From Paenibacillus tyrphae (GTDB lineage: Bacteria > Bacillota > Bacilli > Paenibacillales > NBRC-103111), in contig NZ_JNVM01000007.1 of assembly GCF_000722545.1 (NCBI RefSeq), forward strand, positions 1 to 64,000: DNA of 64,000 nt. Reading direction: 5' to 3'. This document shows positions 16,066-23,859 of the stretch, piece by piece (position 1 is the first letter of the stretch; every line of letters begins with the position of its first letter). Under the pieces are notes generated by a model. That model was not told the origin of the DNA. It searched no databases and worked only from the letters and a program-made list of their open reading frames with translations. A program made the position numbers and the translations under genes.

Positions 16066-17205
16066 GTGAAGTCAATAAAAGATCGGATTGAACAATATTT
16101 GCCCGAGATGCTGGCGCGGCTTGAAGCAAGCGTCAATATGGATTCGCCATCCGCCGACAAAGCGTTGAACGACCGGATGGCGGACTGGTACGCGGGTCAA
16201 TTCAAGGAAATTACGGGAGGCACGGTCGTCCGGGTTCCGAACGAAATGTACGGCGACCGGCTTCTGTGCGAGGTAGGGCAAGGGGATAAGCAGATTTTGC
16301 TGCTCGGCCACTTCGACACGGTCTGGCCGCGAGGAGAAGCGTCGCGCCGTCCGTTTCACATCGGGAACGGACGTGCTTACGGGCCGGGCGTCTACGACAT
16401 GAAGGCAGGGCTGATGCAGGCGATGTTTGCGATCAAGGCGCTGCAGGAGTCGGGGCGGTTCCCGGCGGGTAAAAAAATCGTGCTTCTGCTCAACAGTGAC
16501 GAAGAGCTCGGCAGTCCGACATCCCGGGCTTTTATCGAAGAGCAGGCCAGAAAGTCGGCGGTCTCCTTCGTGCTGGAGCCGCCGATGGAGCCGAGCGGCG
16601 CGCTGAAGACGGCGCGCAAAGGAAGCGGCCGGTTTAAGCTTACGGTGCAGGGCGTGTCCGCGCATGCCGGCGTGAACCCGGAAAAAGGCGTTTCGGCGAT
16701 CCAGGAGCTCGCCTGCCAGATCCAGCGGCTGCATGCGTTGACCGATCCCGCCGTCGGGACGACGGTGAACGTCGGCGTCGTCAAAGGTGGCATCGGCCCT
16801 AACGTCGTGGCGGAGAACGCGGAAGGGGATATCGACATCCGCGTCGCCACGGCAGAGGAAGCCCGGAGAATCGAATCGGCGCTAGGCGGGCTCGTTCCCG
16901 TACTGCCGAAGGCCCGGCTGCAGTTGACCGGCCGGATGATGCGTCCGCCCATGGAGCGGACGGAACGGACGGCAGTCCTGTTTGCGCTGGCGCAGGAGAT
17001 TGCCCGCGCCGAATTCGGCGTCGAGCTGGAGGAGACGCATACGGGCGGCGTCAGCGACGGCAATTTTACCGCCGCCGTCGGCACGCCGACGTTGGACGGA
17101 CTCGGGGCGCGGGGCGATTACGCCCATTCGCCCGACGAGTACGTCCGGATAGACGAAATTCCGTTCCGTACAGCGCTTCTCGCGGAGCTGATTGCACGGT
17201 GCTAG
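16066..17205 (+). CDS. M20 family metallopeptidase (glutamate carboxypeptidase-like)
   Basis: A 379-aa dizinc hydrolase with the M20 ligand set visible: His82 and Asp84 in GHFDTVWPRG, Asp111 in GPGVYDMKAG, the catalytic Glu146 and ligand Glu147 in NSDEELGS, and a C-terminal metal His in the DYAHSPDEYV segment. Residues about 185-300 form the lid domain (HAGVNPEKGVSAIQELA). It resembles carboxypeptidase G2/ArgE-type enzymes that hydrolyse N-acyl amino acids or C-terminal Glu. The start is GTG 16066, with GGAG 10 nt upstream. It probably processes what the ABC importer brings in. Confidence 0.9.
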   Translation: MKSIKDRIEQYLPEMLARLEASVNMDSPSADKALNDRMADWYAGQFKEITGGTVVRVPNEMYGDRLLCEVGQGDKQILLLGHFDTVWPRGEASRRPFHIGNGRAYGPGVYDMKAGLMQAMFAIKALQESGRFPAGKKIVLLLNSDEELGSPTSRAFIEEQARKSAVSFVLEPPMEPSGALKTARKGSGRFKLTVQGVSAHAGVNPEKGVSAIQELACQIQRLHALTDPAVGTTVNVGVVKGGIGPNVVAENAEGDIDIRVATAEEARRIESALGGLVPVLPKARLQLTGRMMRPPMERTERTAVLFALAQEIARAEFGVELEETHTGGVSDGNFTAAVGTPTLDGLGARGDYAHSPDEYVRIDEIPFRTALLAELIARC

Positions 17206-17236
17206 TGAGGTTCGCTTCGCGTTGCACAAGGAATCA

Positions 17237-17281
17237 AAGAAGGCCGGGAAGCGCATCAAGCGTTTCCTGGCCTTCTTTTTA
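17237..17281. terminator. Terminator after the M20 peptidase gene
   Basis: AAGAAGGCCGGGAA pairs with TTTCCTGGCCTTCTT around GCG-CATCAAG-CG, with T5 on the plus strand. It may also end the minus transcript stopping at 17294. Confidence 0.85.
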
Positions 17282-17293
17282 TATATACCGCAT

Positions 17294-17737
17294 TTATACG
17301 CTAATGGGCCTGTCGATCAACTCGTTGGACGAAATGCCCAGAAAGACGTAGGCTTCCTTTTTCATGACGCTCGGATCGTCGTTCCAGAAGCTCTGCAGCA
17401 CGTTGATAAATCCGGACGCCCGCGCGATGCGGTCCATTTGCATTTTCATAATCGCTCCGCTGCACAGCACGGCGCACTGGGATACTTGAGGCAAAATGCC
17501 GCCCTGAAGCTGCTCCCAAATCGCGTTCACTTCGGGAGAGAAAACGATCGGCCGGCCGTTCTTGATCATGAAACGGTTATCGACGAGGAGCTTGGCTCCG
17601 CTCATCGAAGCAAGGCTGCTTTTTACCAGCTTGCTTGCTTCGGTGGCGTCCTCCACCGTCAACGAATCGAGTACTTGCCAGGACAAAACATTGTTCGTGC
17701 GGTCAACGTGATACTTAAAAACGTCTTCGAATGCCAT
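17294..17737 (-). CDS. Unknown 147-aa protein, possible STAS/SpoIIAA-like fold
   Basis: Not confidently recognised. Alternating strands and helices (NVLSWQVLDSLTVEDATEA, AKLLVDNRFMIKN, QCAVLCSGAIMKMQMDRIA, EAYVFLGISSNELI) look like a single-domain STAS/SEC14-type fold, with no membrane segment. AGGAGGG lies 12 nt before the ATG. It follows the heme-oxygenase-like gene after a 17-bp gap and almost certainly shares its transcript, so the two probably act in one process. The fold call is inference. Confidence 0.65.
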   Translation of the reverse strand: MAFEDVFKYHVDRTNNVLSWQVLDSLTVEDATEASKLVKSSLASMSGAKLLVDNRFMIKNGRPIVFSPEVNAIWEQLQGGILPQVSQCAVLCSGAIMKMQMDRIARASGFINVLQSFWNDDPSVMKKEAYVFLGISSNELIDRPISV

Positions 17738-17754
17738 ATCTATTATATTCCCTC

Positions 17755-18381
17755 CTATTTAAACCAGGACGCGAGCATGATATCGAGCGAACGGCACGTA
17801 TATCGAACCAAATGCTCGGCTTCCTTTAGTTCTTGATCGTTCATATCTTGAATGTGATGATAGACGTTGCTGTGCTCCTCGTCCGCCTCGCAGTGAATTT
17901 CCCAATACTCCAGATTCGTAAATCCGGCTTTTTTCAAAATCGCGTAGGCGTGCAGGTACATGGCATGGGCGTAGCCTTCCGCCGTACTGTTCACAAGAAG
18001 CAGCGACAAGTTTTCGCTCATGGAGCTGACAGCGCGGTATTGAAGCGAAATGAAGTCCTCGGTCTCATCATTCGGAAACGATTGTTCGGGGTCGTCAAGC
18101 CCCAAATCCGTCATCCATTGGCGGAGCATCTCGGCGTGGTCTTTCTCTTCCTCGTAATGGGTGGAGAAGACATCGTGCTCGACATCCGGGAACCGTTCCC
18201 AGCGCAGCTTAAGTAGCTCTCCGAAATGCTTGGACAAGTGGTATAAGTGCATGCACCATTTGAAATTTTCCGGCTGCGCGCTCTCGGGAAATCGGGTGAA
18301 AAAAGGATTCGACTTTTTGGTTTTCTCAAGTTCTTCTGCGATGATCGTCGATATCGTTTCAACAACTTGCGATTGCGTCAT
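17755..18381 (-). CDS. Heme-oxygenase-like (iron-containing redox enzyme) protein
   Basis: A 208-aa all-helical protein. The metal-ligand-like motifs are HLYHLSKHFGEL, THYEEEKDHAEML (E-x-x-x-H), NSTAEGYAHAMYLHAY and EIHCEADEEHSNVYHHI (H-x-x-x-D-x-x-H). This order resembles the heme-oxygenase-like diiron oxidase/PqqC group, which performs N-oxygenation, desaturation or decarboxylation, or only binds a cofactor. The substrate is unknown. ATG 18381 follows AGAGGAAG. An in-frame extension to 18483 lacks support. It is first gene of a two-gene operon with the 147-aa protein. Confidence 0.8.
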   Translation of the reverse strand: MTQSQVVETISTIIAEELEKTKKSNPFFTRFPESAQPENFKWCMHLYHLSKHFGELLKLRWERFPDVEHDVFSTHYEEEKDHAEMLRQWMTDLGLDDPEQSFPNDETEDFISLQYRAVSSMSENLSLLLVNSTAEGYAHAMYLHAYAILKKAGFTNLEYWEIHCEADEEHSNVYHHIQDMNDQELKEAEHLVRYTCRSLDIMLASWFK

Positions 18382-18664
18382 AATGATCTTCCTCTTTTCT
18401 CTGTTGAATTGGATACTTCCCGGTGGAACGACAGATGACAGATCATAAGCGGACTTCTGGTTCACCTCCTTTGGAAACACCATCCATAAGGTAAGCAGGA
18501 GGAAAAAATATTTAATTTTCTTTACTATTTCTTACATTCTTATTATCGGATACATTTTCCTTCTTGTTAGGAAAAATGGCATAATTTATTTACTAAGTTT
18601 TCATTAAAGTTCACTAATTTGTCAAAATTTCGGAGAAAATGGGCAGAAAATCATAGATTTTTGG
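18382..18664. other. AT-rich leader and promoter region of the heme-oxygenase-like operon
   Basis: This gene-free stretch is markedly more AT-rich than the neighbouring coding DNA (TTTACTATTTCTTACATTC and similar). On the minus strand it carries a near-perfect Shine-Dalgarno (AAAGGAGGTGA, 18472-18462) that has no start codon at normal distance. A 22-codon minus-strand ORF (18446-18378) ends overlapping the ATG at 18381. I see no riboswitch that I recognise. Confidence 0.5.
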
Positions 18665-18690
18665 CAAAAAAATCCTGCAAGCCCAGGATG
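18665..18690 (-). terminator. Terminator of the MdtG-like gene
   Basis: On the minus strand ATCCTG-GGCTTG-CAGGAT is followed by seven T residues, about 45 nt after the MFS stop codon. Confidence 0.85.
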
Positions 18691-18733
18691 ACAAAGCACC
18701 AAAGGCTTACAGGCTGATCGCCACAAAGCGTGG

Positions 18734-19945
18734 TTATGAAGGGGGGTGAGTCGATTTTTGTCGGAGCAAAATCGATTTTCGGGCCCACAAGCCGTTAATT
18801 AAGAGCAGGACGGCCGAAACGAGAAAAAGCTGCTGGATCGTCATCACGCCGGAGATCGCTCCGCCAACGACAGGGCCCAGCATGTTCCCGGCCGCTAGCG
18901 CGCTCGTATTGAAGCTGTAGGAGCGGCTTTCCATCCCGTTCGGCGTATATTTCCGGATAAGCGCGTTCACCGTAGGGAGCAGTCCTCCGAGAAAAATGCC
19001 GAGAAAAAACCGGGCCGCGCAGAGCTGCCACACGTTGTGTACGAAGGCTTGAGGGACCGAAGCCACGGCAGCGCCGAGCAGGCACGTTACGAGAATTTTC
19101 TCCGGTCCGATCCGGTCGGACAATTTGCCGAATATCGGCGAAGCGATCATATTGGAGAAGCCGGTCACCGATCCGACCAGACCGGCGTAGAACGCCAGCA
19201 TCTCGTCCTGTCCGTGAAGCTGCTGGACAAACAGCGGGAGAAGCGGCATGACGCTCAGCAGCGAGAACTGGATCAAGAAGGTGACGGAGTACAGTGAAGG
19301 AAGCTGCGAGATGCGCCGCAGCTCGTTGAACGCCGCCAGCATGGACTGCTTTGGCTTCTGAAGCGCTTTTTTCGCGTCGAACGTTTCCTTCACCAGCACC
19401 GCTGCAAGCAGCGAGGCGGCGAAGAGCGTAGCGCCCGTCACGAAGAAAATGTTGCGGAACCCGATCCATTCCGCCAGCAGCCCGCCGAGAAACGGCCCGA
19501 GAATCGATCCGGCGACGGAACCGGATTGCAGCGTGCCCATCGCGAAGCCGACCTTCTCCCGCGGCGTGGTGGCCGACATCAGCGCGACCCCCGCGGGCAC
19601 GAAGCCGGACACCGTACCGTTCAAAAGACGGAGCAGCAGCAGATGCCAGGCGCTGGTCGAGAAGCCCATCAGCGTCATGACGATCGCCATGCCGAAGCCG
19701 GAGCGCAGCAGCATCACCTTGCGTCCGTACCGGTCGGCGAGTCCGCCCCAGATCGGTTGAAAGATAAAGGAGGTCACGAAATTCCCCGCAAAGATGACCC
19801 CGGCCCAAGTAGCGACGCTATGAGGATCATGGAGGCCCAGCTCCTGCAAATACAAAGGCAAAAAAGGAACAATCATCGTCATGCCGGCCATGACCAAAAA
19901 TTGTCCCACCCATAATACGATTAAGTTAACCTGCCATTTCGCCAC
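18734..19945 (-). CDS. MFS multidrug exporter, MdtG-like
   Basis: A 403-aa protein with 12 membrane helices. The helix 2-3 loop reads GGLADRYGRKVMLLRS, helix 4-5 carries GFVPAGVALMSATTPREKVGFAMGTL, and the antiporter motif C is SGSVAGSILGPFLGGLLAEWIG. These resemble E. coli MdtG and its Gram-positive relatives. The substrate is unknown. GTG 19945 is the best start (GAGG 9-10 nt upstream, immediately before the amphipathic VAKWQVNL); the frame continues upstream without a membrane signal or binding site. Confidence 0.88.
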   Translation of the reverse strand: MAKWQVNLIVLWVGQFLVMAGMTMIVPFLPLYLQELGLHDPHSVATWAGVIFAGNFVTSFIFQPIWGGLADRYGRKVMLLRSGFGMAIVMTLMGFSTSAWHLLLLRLLNGTVSGFVPAGVALMSATTPREKVGFAMGTLQSGSVAGSILGPFLGGLLAEWIGFRNIFFVTGATLFAASLLAAVLVKETFDAKKALQKPKQSMLAAFNELRRISQLPSLYSVTFLIQFSLLSVMPLLPLFVQQLHGQDEMLAFYAGLVGSVTGFSNMIASPIFGKLSDRIGPEKILVTCLLGAAVASVPQAFVHNVWQLCAARFFLGIFLGGLLPTVNALIRKYTPNGMESRSYSFNTSALAAGNMLGPVVGGAISGVMTIQQLFLVSAVLLLINGLWARKSILLRQKSTHPPS

Positions 19946-20124
19946 GCGAGCTCGCCTCTTTTCAAGCTGACCATCGCATGCAAACCGAATAACACGTTTG
20001 CCGTCATCTGTGTGCTGGTCTATGTAATGTAACGTTTCGACATGCTTCGAGTATACTCTCATTATTTCTGCGATGCAAACGTGTTCGGAGCAAGCCGAAA
20101 AATGCGGCTACCAGAGGACGCTCG

Positions 20125-20886
20125 TTATTTCCGCTCGATCCCGCTGCGAATTTCGTCGACGAACCGCTCCAGATTGGGCAGGCCGACGCGTTCGGCGGTG
20201 GCGACGGCTTTCTCGACGTCATAAGGCACGCGGACGAGCTGTACGGAGAACGGAGCAGGCTCCAGACAGGCCGGATGCGACGTCTCTCCTTCCAGAATGG
20301 CATAGCTCGCATAAGGGAGCCCGTCGTAAGGCGCGCCGACGCTGCCGGTGTTGAACAGCAGCAGACCTTGTCCCGCTTTCGACTTCAGCGTCTGGACGTA
20401 AGGAACATGGATATCTCCGTAGCCGATGACGTCCGGCGTCAGCTCCGTGCCTGCAAAGCCGCCCGTCTGATCCGTATTTTGGAACATTGCTAGCTTTTCC
20501 TTCTTATTAGCCTTGCGGAGCACGCGATGATAAATGCTTTGCGCGGAAGCATGAAAAAGACGCACGCGGCGTCCGCTTAGCCACAGCTCCGCGGAAAACG
20601 GCAGCTCGCGCAAGTAACGGAGCCGCTCGGTCCCGAGCAGGCGCTGCTGCCACAAACCGGTCTCCTTGTCCTGCGGGTTATTGATGCCGTGATCCCAGTT
20701 GCCCTGCACCGTCGTTTCGCACAGCTCACGAATGCGGTCCACCGCTTCGCACGGCTGCGGCCCTTTGCCGACCAGATCGCCGAGGCAGATGATACGCCGG
20801 ATACGGCGGCGGCGAATATCCCGGGCGACCGCCTCCAGCGCAGGCAAGTTGCCGTGGATGTCGGAAATGACGGCAATGTTGTCCAT
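20125..20886 (-). CDS. Calcineurin-like metallophosphoesterase (YfcE/MJ0936-like)
   Basis: The 253-aa protein shows the dimetal motifs in order: AVISDIHGN, LGDLVGKGP, QGNWDHGI, a later His (LFHASAQS) and GYGDIHVPYVQ. The last site departs from the usual GHTH, with the first His replaced, so metal binding may be altered. The family hydrolyses phosphodiesters, nucleotides or protein phosphates. AGGAGGAA lies about 12 nt before the ATG. It is a single-gene unit between the MFS gene and the ABC exporter operon. Confidence 0.87.
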   Translation of the reverse strand: MDNIAVISDIHGNLPALEAVARDIRRRRIRRIICLGDLVGKGPQPCEAVDRIRELCETTVQGNWDHGINNPQDKETGLWQQRLLGTERLRYLRELPFSAELWLSGRRVRLFHASAQSIYHRVLRKANKKEKLAMFQNTDQTGGFAGTELTPDVIGYGDIHVPYVQTLKSKAGQGLLLFNTGSVGAPYDGLPYASYAILEGETSHPACLEPAPFSVQLVRVPYDVEKAVATAERVGLPNLERFVDEIRSGIERK

Positions 20887-20949
20887 GATGTGTAGGTTCC
20901 TCCTGTTTCTGCTGCCAAGTGGCGGATTCTTCCATTATAGCACATGCAA

Positions 20950-20984
20950 AGAACCTTCGGAGAACGGCATTCTCCGAAGGTTTC
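20950..20984 (-). terminator. Terminator of the ABC-2 exporter operon
   Basis: GAACCTTCGGAGAA pairs with TTCTCCGAAGGTTT around CGGCA, 27-61 nt after the ATPase stop. T runs occur on both strands, stronger on plus. Confidence 0.7.
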
Positions 20985-21010
20985 TATTTTTTTGCGGCTT
21001 TGTCGGCGTC

Positions 21011-21985
21011 TTAGTACACTTTATGAATGATCTCTTCGAAATCCGGCTCCTCCATATGAACGTCGCGGGCCGTTCCATATGGCTCCAGCCGGCGGAGTAC
21101 TTCCAAGGCAGGAAGCTCCTGCCGGTTGAAATGGACGGTCAGCTCGCAGCCGTTCGCTTCCGCGACGGTGAAGCCCAACTCCGGCTCCGTGGCAACGCCC
21201 AGAGAAACTTCGGCTTCAAACGATACGCGCAAAATCGTCGGGAGTCCGATGCGCTCCCGCAGCTCGCCGATCGTTCCGTCGTACGCCAGCGCCCCGTGGT
21301 TGATCACCATGACGCGGTCGCAGAGCTGCTCGATATCGTCCATATCGTGAGTCGTCAGCAGCACCGTTTTGCCGAGCTCCCGGTTTACTTTGGACAGCAG
21401 CCCGCGAATGTTGCGTTTCGCGATGACGTCCAGTCCGATGGTCGGCTCGTCGAGGAACAGAATGTCCGGCTCGTGCAGCAGAGCGGCGGCAAGATCGGCC
21501 CGCATCCGCTGGCCGAGCGACAGCTTGCGGACCGGCGTATCGGCGAATTCGCCGAGGCCGAGCAGCCCGTCCAGCTCCGCCAGCGTCCGCTGCTGCCGCT
21601 GCCGGTCGATGCGGTACATGGCGCACAAAATATCGAACGAATCGCGCACCGGCAAGTCCCACCACAGCTGGCTGCGCTGGCCGAAGACGACGCCGAGCCG
21701 GGAAACGACCCGGCGCCGGTCCTTGTGCGGGCTCATGCCGTCGATCCTCACCTCGCCCGAGGTCGGGTGCAGAATGCCGGTCAGCATTTTGATCGTCGTC
21801 GATTTTCCGGCGCCGTTCGGACCGATATAGCCGACGAACTCGCCCGGGCCGACCGTGAAGCTGATATCGCGGACCGCCGTTTTTTGCGCTCCGCCTCCGG
21901 TCACGGCCGCTTTGATCCGTTCCCACCGGCTTAAATGGGGGGCGGGAATGCGAAAGCTTTTATGTAAATGCTTAACCTCAATCAT
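21011..21985 (-). CDS. ABC-2 exporter ATP-binding protein
   Basis: A 324-aa ATPase with Walker A GPNGAGKST, Q-loop VVFGQRSQLWWDL, signature KLSLGQRMRADLAAALLH (LSLGQ in place of LSGGQ, common in this exporter branch), Walker B ILFLDEPTIGLD and TTHDMDDIEQL. A roughly 80-residue C-terminal extension follows. ATG 21985 has AAAGGAG upstream and begins the MIEVKHLHKSF strand; the long upstream extension in the same frame is not coding. It is the last gene of an operon with two DUF990-type permeases. Confidence 0.92.
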   Translation of the reverse strand: MIEVKHLHKSFRIPAPHLSRWERIKAAVTGGGAQKTAVRDISFTVGPGEFVGYIGPNGAGKSTTIKMLTGILHPTSGEVRIDGMSPHKDRRRVVSRLGVVFGQRSQLWWDLPVRDSFDILCAMYRIDRQRQQRTLAELDGLLGLGEFADTPVRKLSLGQRMRADLAAALLHEPDILFLDEPTIGLDVIAKRNIRGLLSKVNRELGKTVLLTTHDMDDIEQLCDRVMVINHGALAYDGTIGELRERIGLPTILRVSFEAEVSLGVATEPELGFTVAEANGCELTVHFNRQELPALEVLRRLEPYGTARDVHMEEPDFEEIIHKVY

Positions 21986-22032
21986 CGGTTTATTCGCTCC
22001 TTTCAGATCTGGAAGTCGAAGTCTAAGGAAAA

Positions 22033-22824
22033 TCAACTTCCGCTGCTTTGGTAGCGGCTCAGGCCGAACCGCCAAAACCGCAGCATGAGCGACAGGAAGA
22101 CGACGGCAAAAGCCATGACGGCCGGGAGCAGCCACCAGCCGAATTCGCCCTTCACGATATAAAGTGCCGGCATGTAGTTGGCCATCCCGACAGGGATCAA
22201 GGTGAGCAGCAATGTCCGCAGCCATCCGGGATACAGCTCCATCGGATACTGCACGGCTTTGTTTGCGGCATCTTCCGTCAAATTTTGCAGATCGCTGACC
22301 CGCGTCGTCCAGAAGCCGATCGTTGCGGTGCCGAGTCCGATGGCGAACAGAAGCACCGCGCCCGTCACCAGAACGACGACGGTGAGCGGAATAGCGGCTG
22401 CGGTCACCTGTCCCGAGCTAATCAAGTGTCCTAAGCAGAGCGTCAGGATGATGCCGCCCTGCACCCATTCGCCGAGCATCAGGCGGAAGTTTTGCGACAT
22501 CAGCGCCAGCAAGACGGGAATCGGCCGGATGAGCAGCTGGTCCAAATCGCCGGAGACCAAATATTTCTCCAGATGGTGCACGTCGTTGGCAAAGCTGCGG
22601 TAGAGCGCTTTGGACAGTAGGATGGTAGCGTACAAATAGCCGATTTCGTACAAGCTCCAGCCTTGAATCGAGTCGAATTTCCATAAAATCACGGAGAGCA
22701 GCAAAAAGTCCATCACACTGACAAAGGCCGCGAGCAGGGTGGATAGCCAGAAGTTGAATTTGTACTGCATCCGGCTGCGGACGCTAGCTTTGACCAGCAG
22801 CAAAAACATGCGCACCGTGCTCAT
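22033..22824 (-). CDS. ABC-2 family permease (DUF990-like), subunit 2
   Basis: A 263-aa protein with six membrane segments and the family features MQYKFNFWLS near the N-terminus and LVSGDLDQLLIRPIPVLLALMSQNF, a motif of ABC-2 permeases of the DUF990 group. The C-terminal part is FWRFGLSRYQSSGS. The start overlaps the upstream permease stop (ATGA), with GGAGGTG in front. The two permeases and the ATPase probably form a heteromeric exporter of unknown substrate. Confidence 0.9.
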   Translation of the reverse strand: MSTVRMFLLLVKASVRSRMQYKFNFWLSTLLAAFVSVMDFLLLSVILWKFDSIQGWSLYEIGYLYATILLSKALYRSFANDVHHLEKYLVSGDLDQLLIRPIPVLLALMSQNFRLMLGEWVQGGIILTLCLGHLISSGQVTAAAIPLTVVVLVTGAVLLFAIGLGTATIGFWTTRVSDLQNLTEDAANKAVQYPMELYPGWLRTLLLTLIPVGMANYMPALYIVKGEFGWWLLPAVMAFAVVFLSLMLRFWRFGLSRYQSSGS

Positions 22825-23597
22825 CCGCCCTGCACCTCCACTTTATTCCGCACCATAGCGGTTGCGGCGAGGCAAAGCGCAGTGAACAGAACGCACCACA
22901 AAAGGCCGCCGTACATTTCGGACGGGGAAGCGAGGCCCAAATAAATTTTGCTTGGGATGTACTGCATGTACGGATAAGGCGTCAAGTAAGCGATGCGCTG
23001 AAGCCAATGCGGCAGCCATTCGATCGGAATGAGAAAGCCGGAAAGCACGCTTGAAATAGAATTATGAACCCAAAACAGCCAAGTCGATTCGGTAGTCCAG
23101 AGGGCCGTTACGCCGATGAGGTAATTCACGCAAATGTTCATATAGGCGGCCATCGCAAGCGCCGTGGCGAAAGCGAGCCAGGTGCCGGTGCTGCGCGGAA
23201 CCGGCAGCGAAAGCATCCATATGTAAATCAGGTAGATGGGGATCGTCTTGTAGAGCAATTGGTAACCGATTTGTCCCCATTCACGGCACATGAGCTGGTA
23301 AAACAGATGAACCGGACGCATCAAGTCGGTAGCGATCTGTCCGGTGCGTACCGAGCGCTCGATCCCAAGCCCGTTGGTCACGAACAACGTAACCCACAGC
23401 GTCGCTTGGTTCAACGCGACATAATGGATGACCGTTTGCAGGCTGTAGCCGTGCATGCCGTCCTGCTGTCCGATGCCCTGCCAGATCGAGACGTAGATCA
23501 GCCCGAAGACGACGCTGGCGACCGTATTGACCGCATGGGACAAGCGGTACTGCAGATTGCGTGCGAACGCTTTCTTCATTAAGACAGGGAAAAGCAT
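22821..23597 (-). CDS. ABC-2 family permease (DUF990-like), subunit 1
   Basis: A 258-aa six-helix protein beginning MLFPVLMKKAFARNLQYRLSH, with the paralogous motif RTGQIATDLMRPVHLFYQLM aligned to the corresponding segment of the next gene. The C-terminal segment QYIPSKIYLGLASPS precedes the last helix. GGAGGT lies 5-6 nt before the ATG. It is the first gene of the exporter operon; the 260-bp upstream region is shared with the divergent capA-like gene. Confidence 0.9.
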   Translation of the reverse strand: MLFPVLMKKAFARNLQYRLSHAVNTVASVVFGLIYVSIWQGIGQQDGMHGYSLQTVIHYVALNQATLWVTLFVTNGLGIERSVRTGQIATDLMRPVHLFYQLMCREWGQIGYQLLYKTIPIYLIYIWMLSLPVPRSTGTWLAFATALAMAAYMNICVNYLIGVTALWTTESTWLFWVHNSISSVLSGFLIPIEWLPHWLQRIAYLTPYPYMQYIPSKIYLGLASPSEMYGGLLWCVLFTALCLAATAMVRNKVEVQGG

Positions 23598-23797
23598 AGA
23601 TACCTCCGTATGCTTGGATTGGAGCTTGGCTGGTAACGGCAGATAAGCCCGATTCGCCGGGTTCGGCGAGGAATGAGGCGGATTGAGGTGAGTTGCCTAA
23701 AAAGTCGAGAGAAAATCTATGTTACCAGAATAAGGAGGCGTTTGGCAATCGTTTTTTTTAGGTATTTGTGCCCCATGACCACAGACGGACGATTTGC

Positions 23798-23803
23798 TAT
23801 AAT
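23798..23803 (+). promoter_or_regulatory. Probable -10 element of the capA-like gene
   Basis: TATAAT at 23798-23803 lies 56 bp upstream of the proposed ATT start. No convincing -35 is spaced correctly, so this is a weak call. Confidence 0.4.
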
Positions 23804-23859
23804 GGGAAAAGAGAACATATGCGCTGATTCGCAGCGGGATAGGATAGGGGTAGGTTAAG

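Noticed and set aside
18665..18733. Riboswitch upstream of the MFS gene
   Set aside because: The hairpin lies downstream of the minus-strand MFS stop and has a T tract in the right orientation for a terminator.
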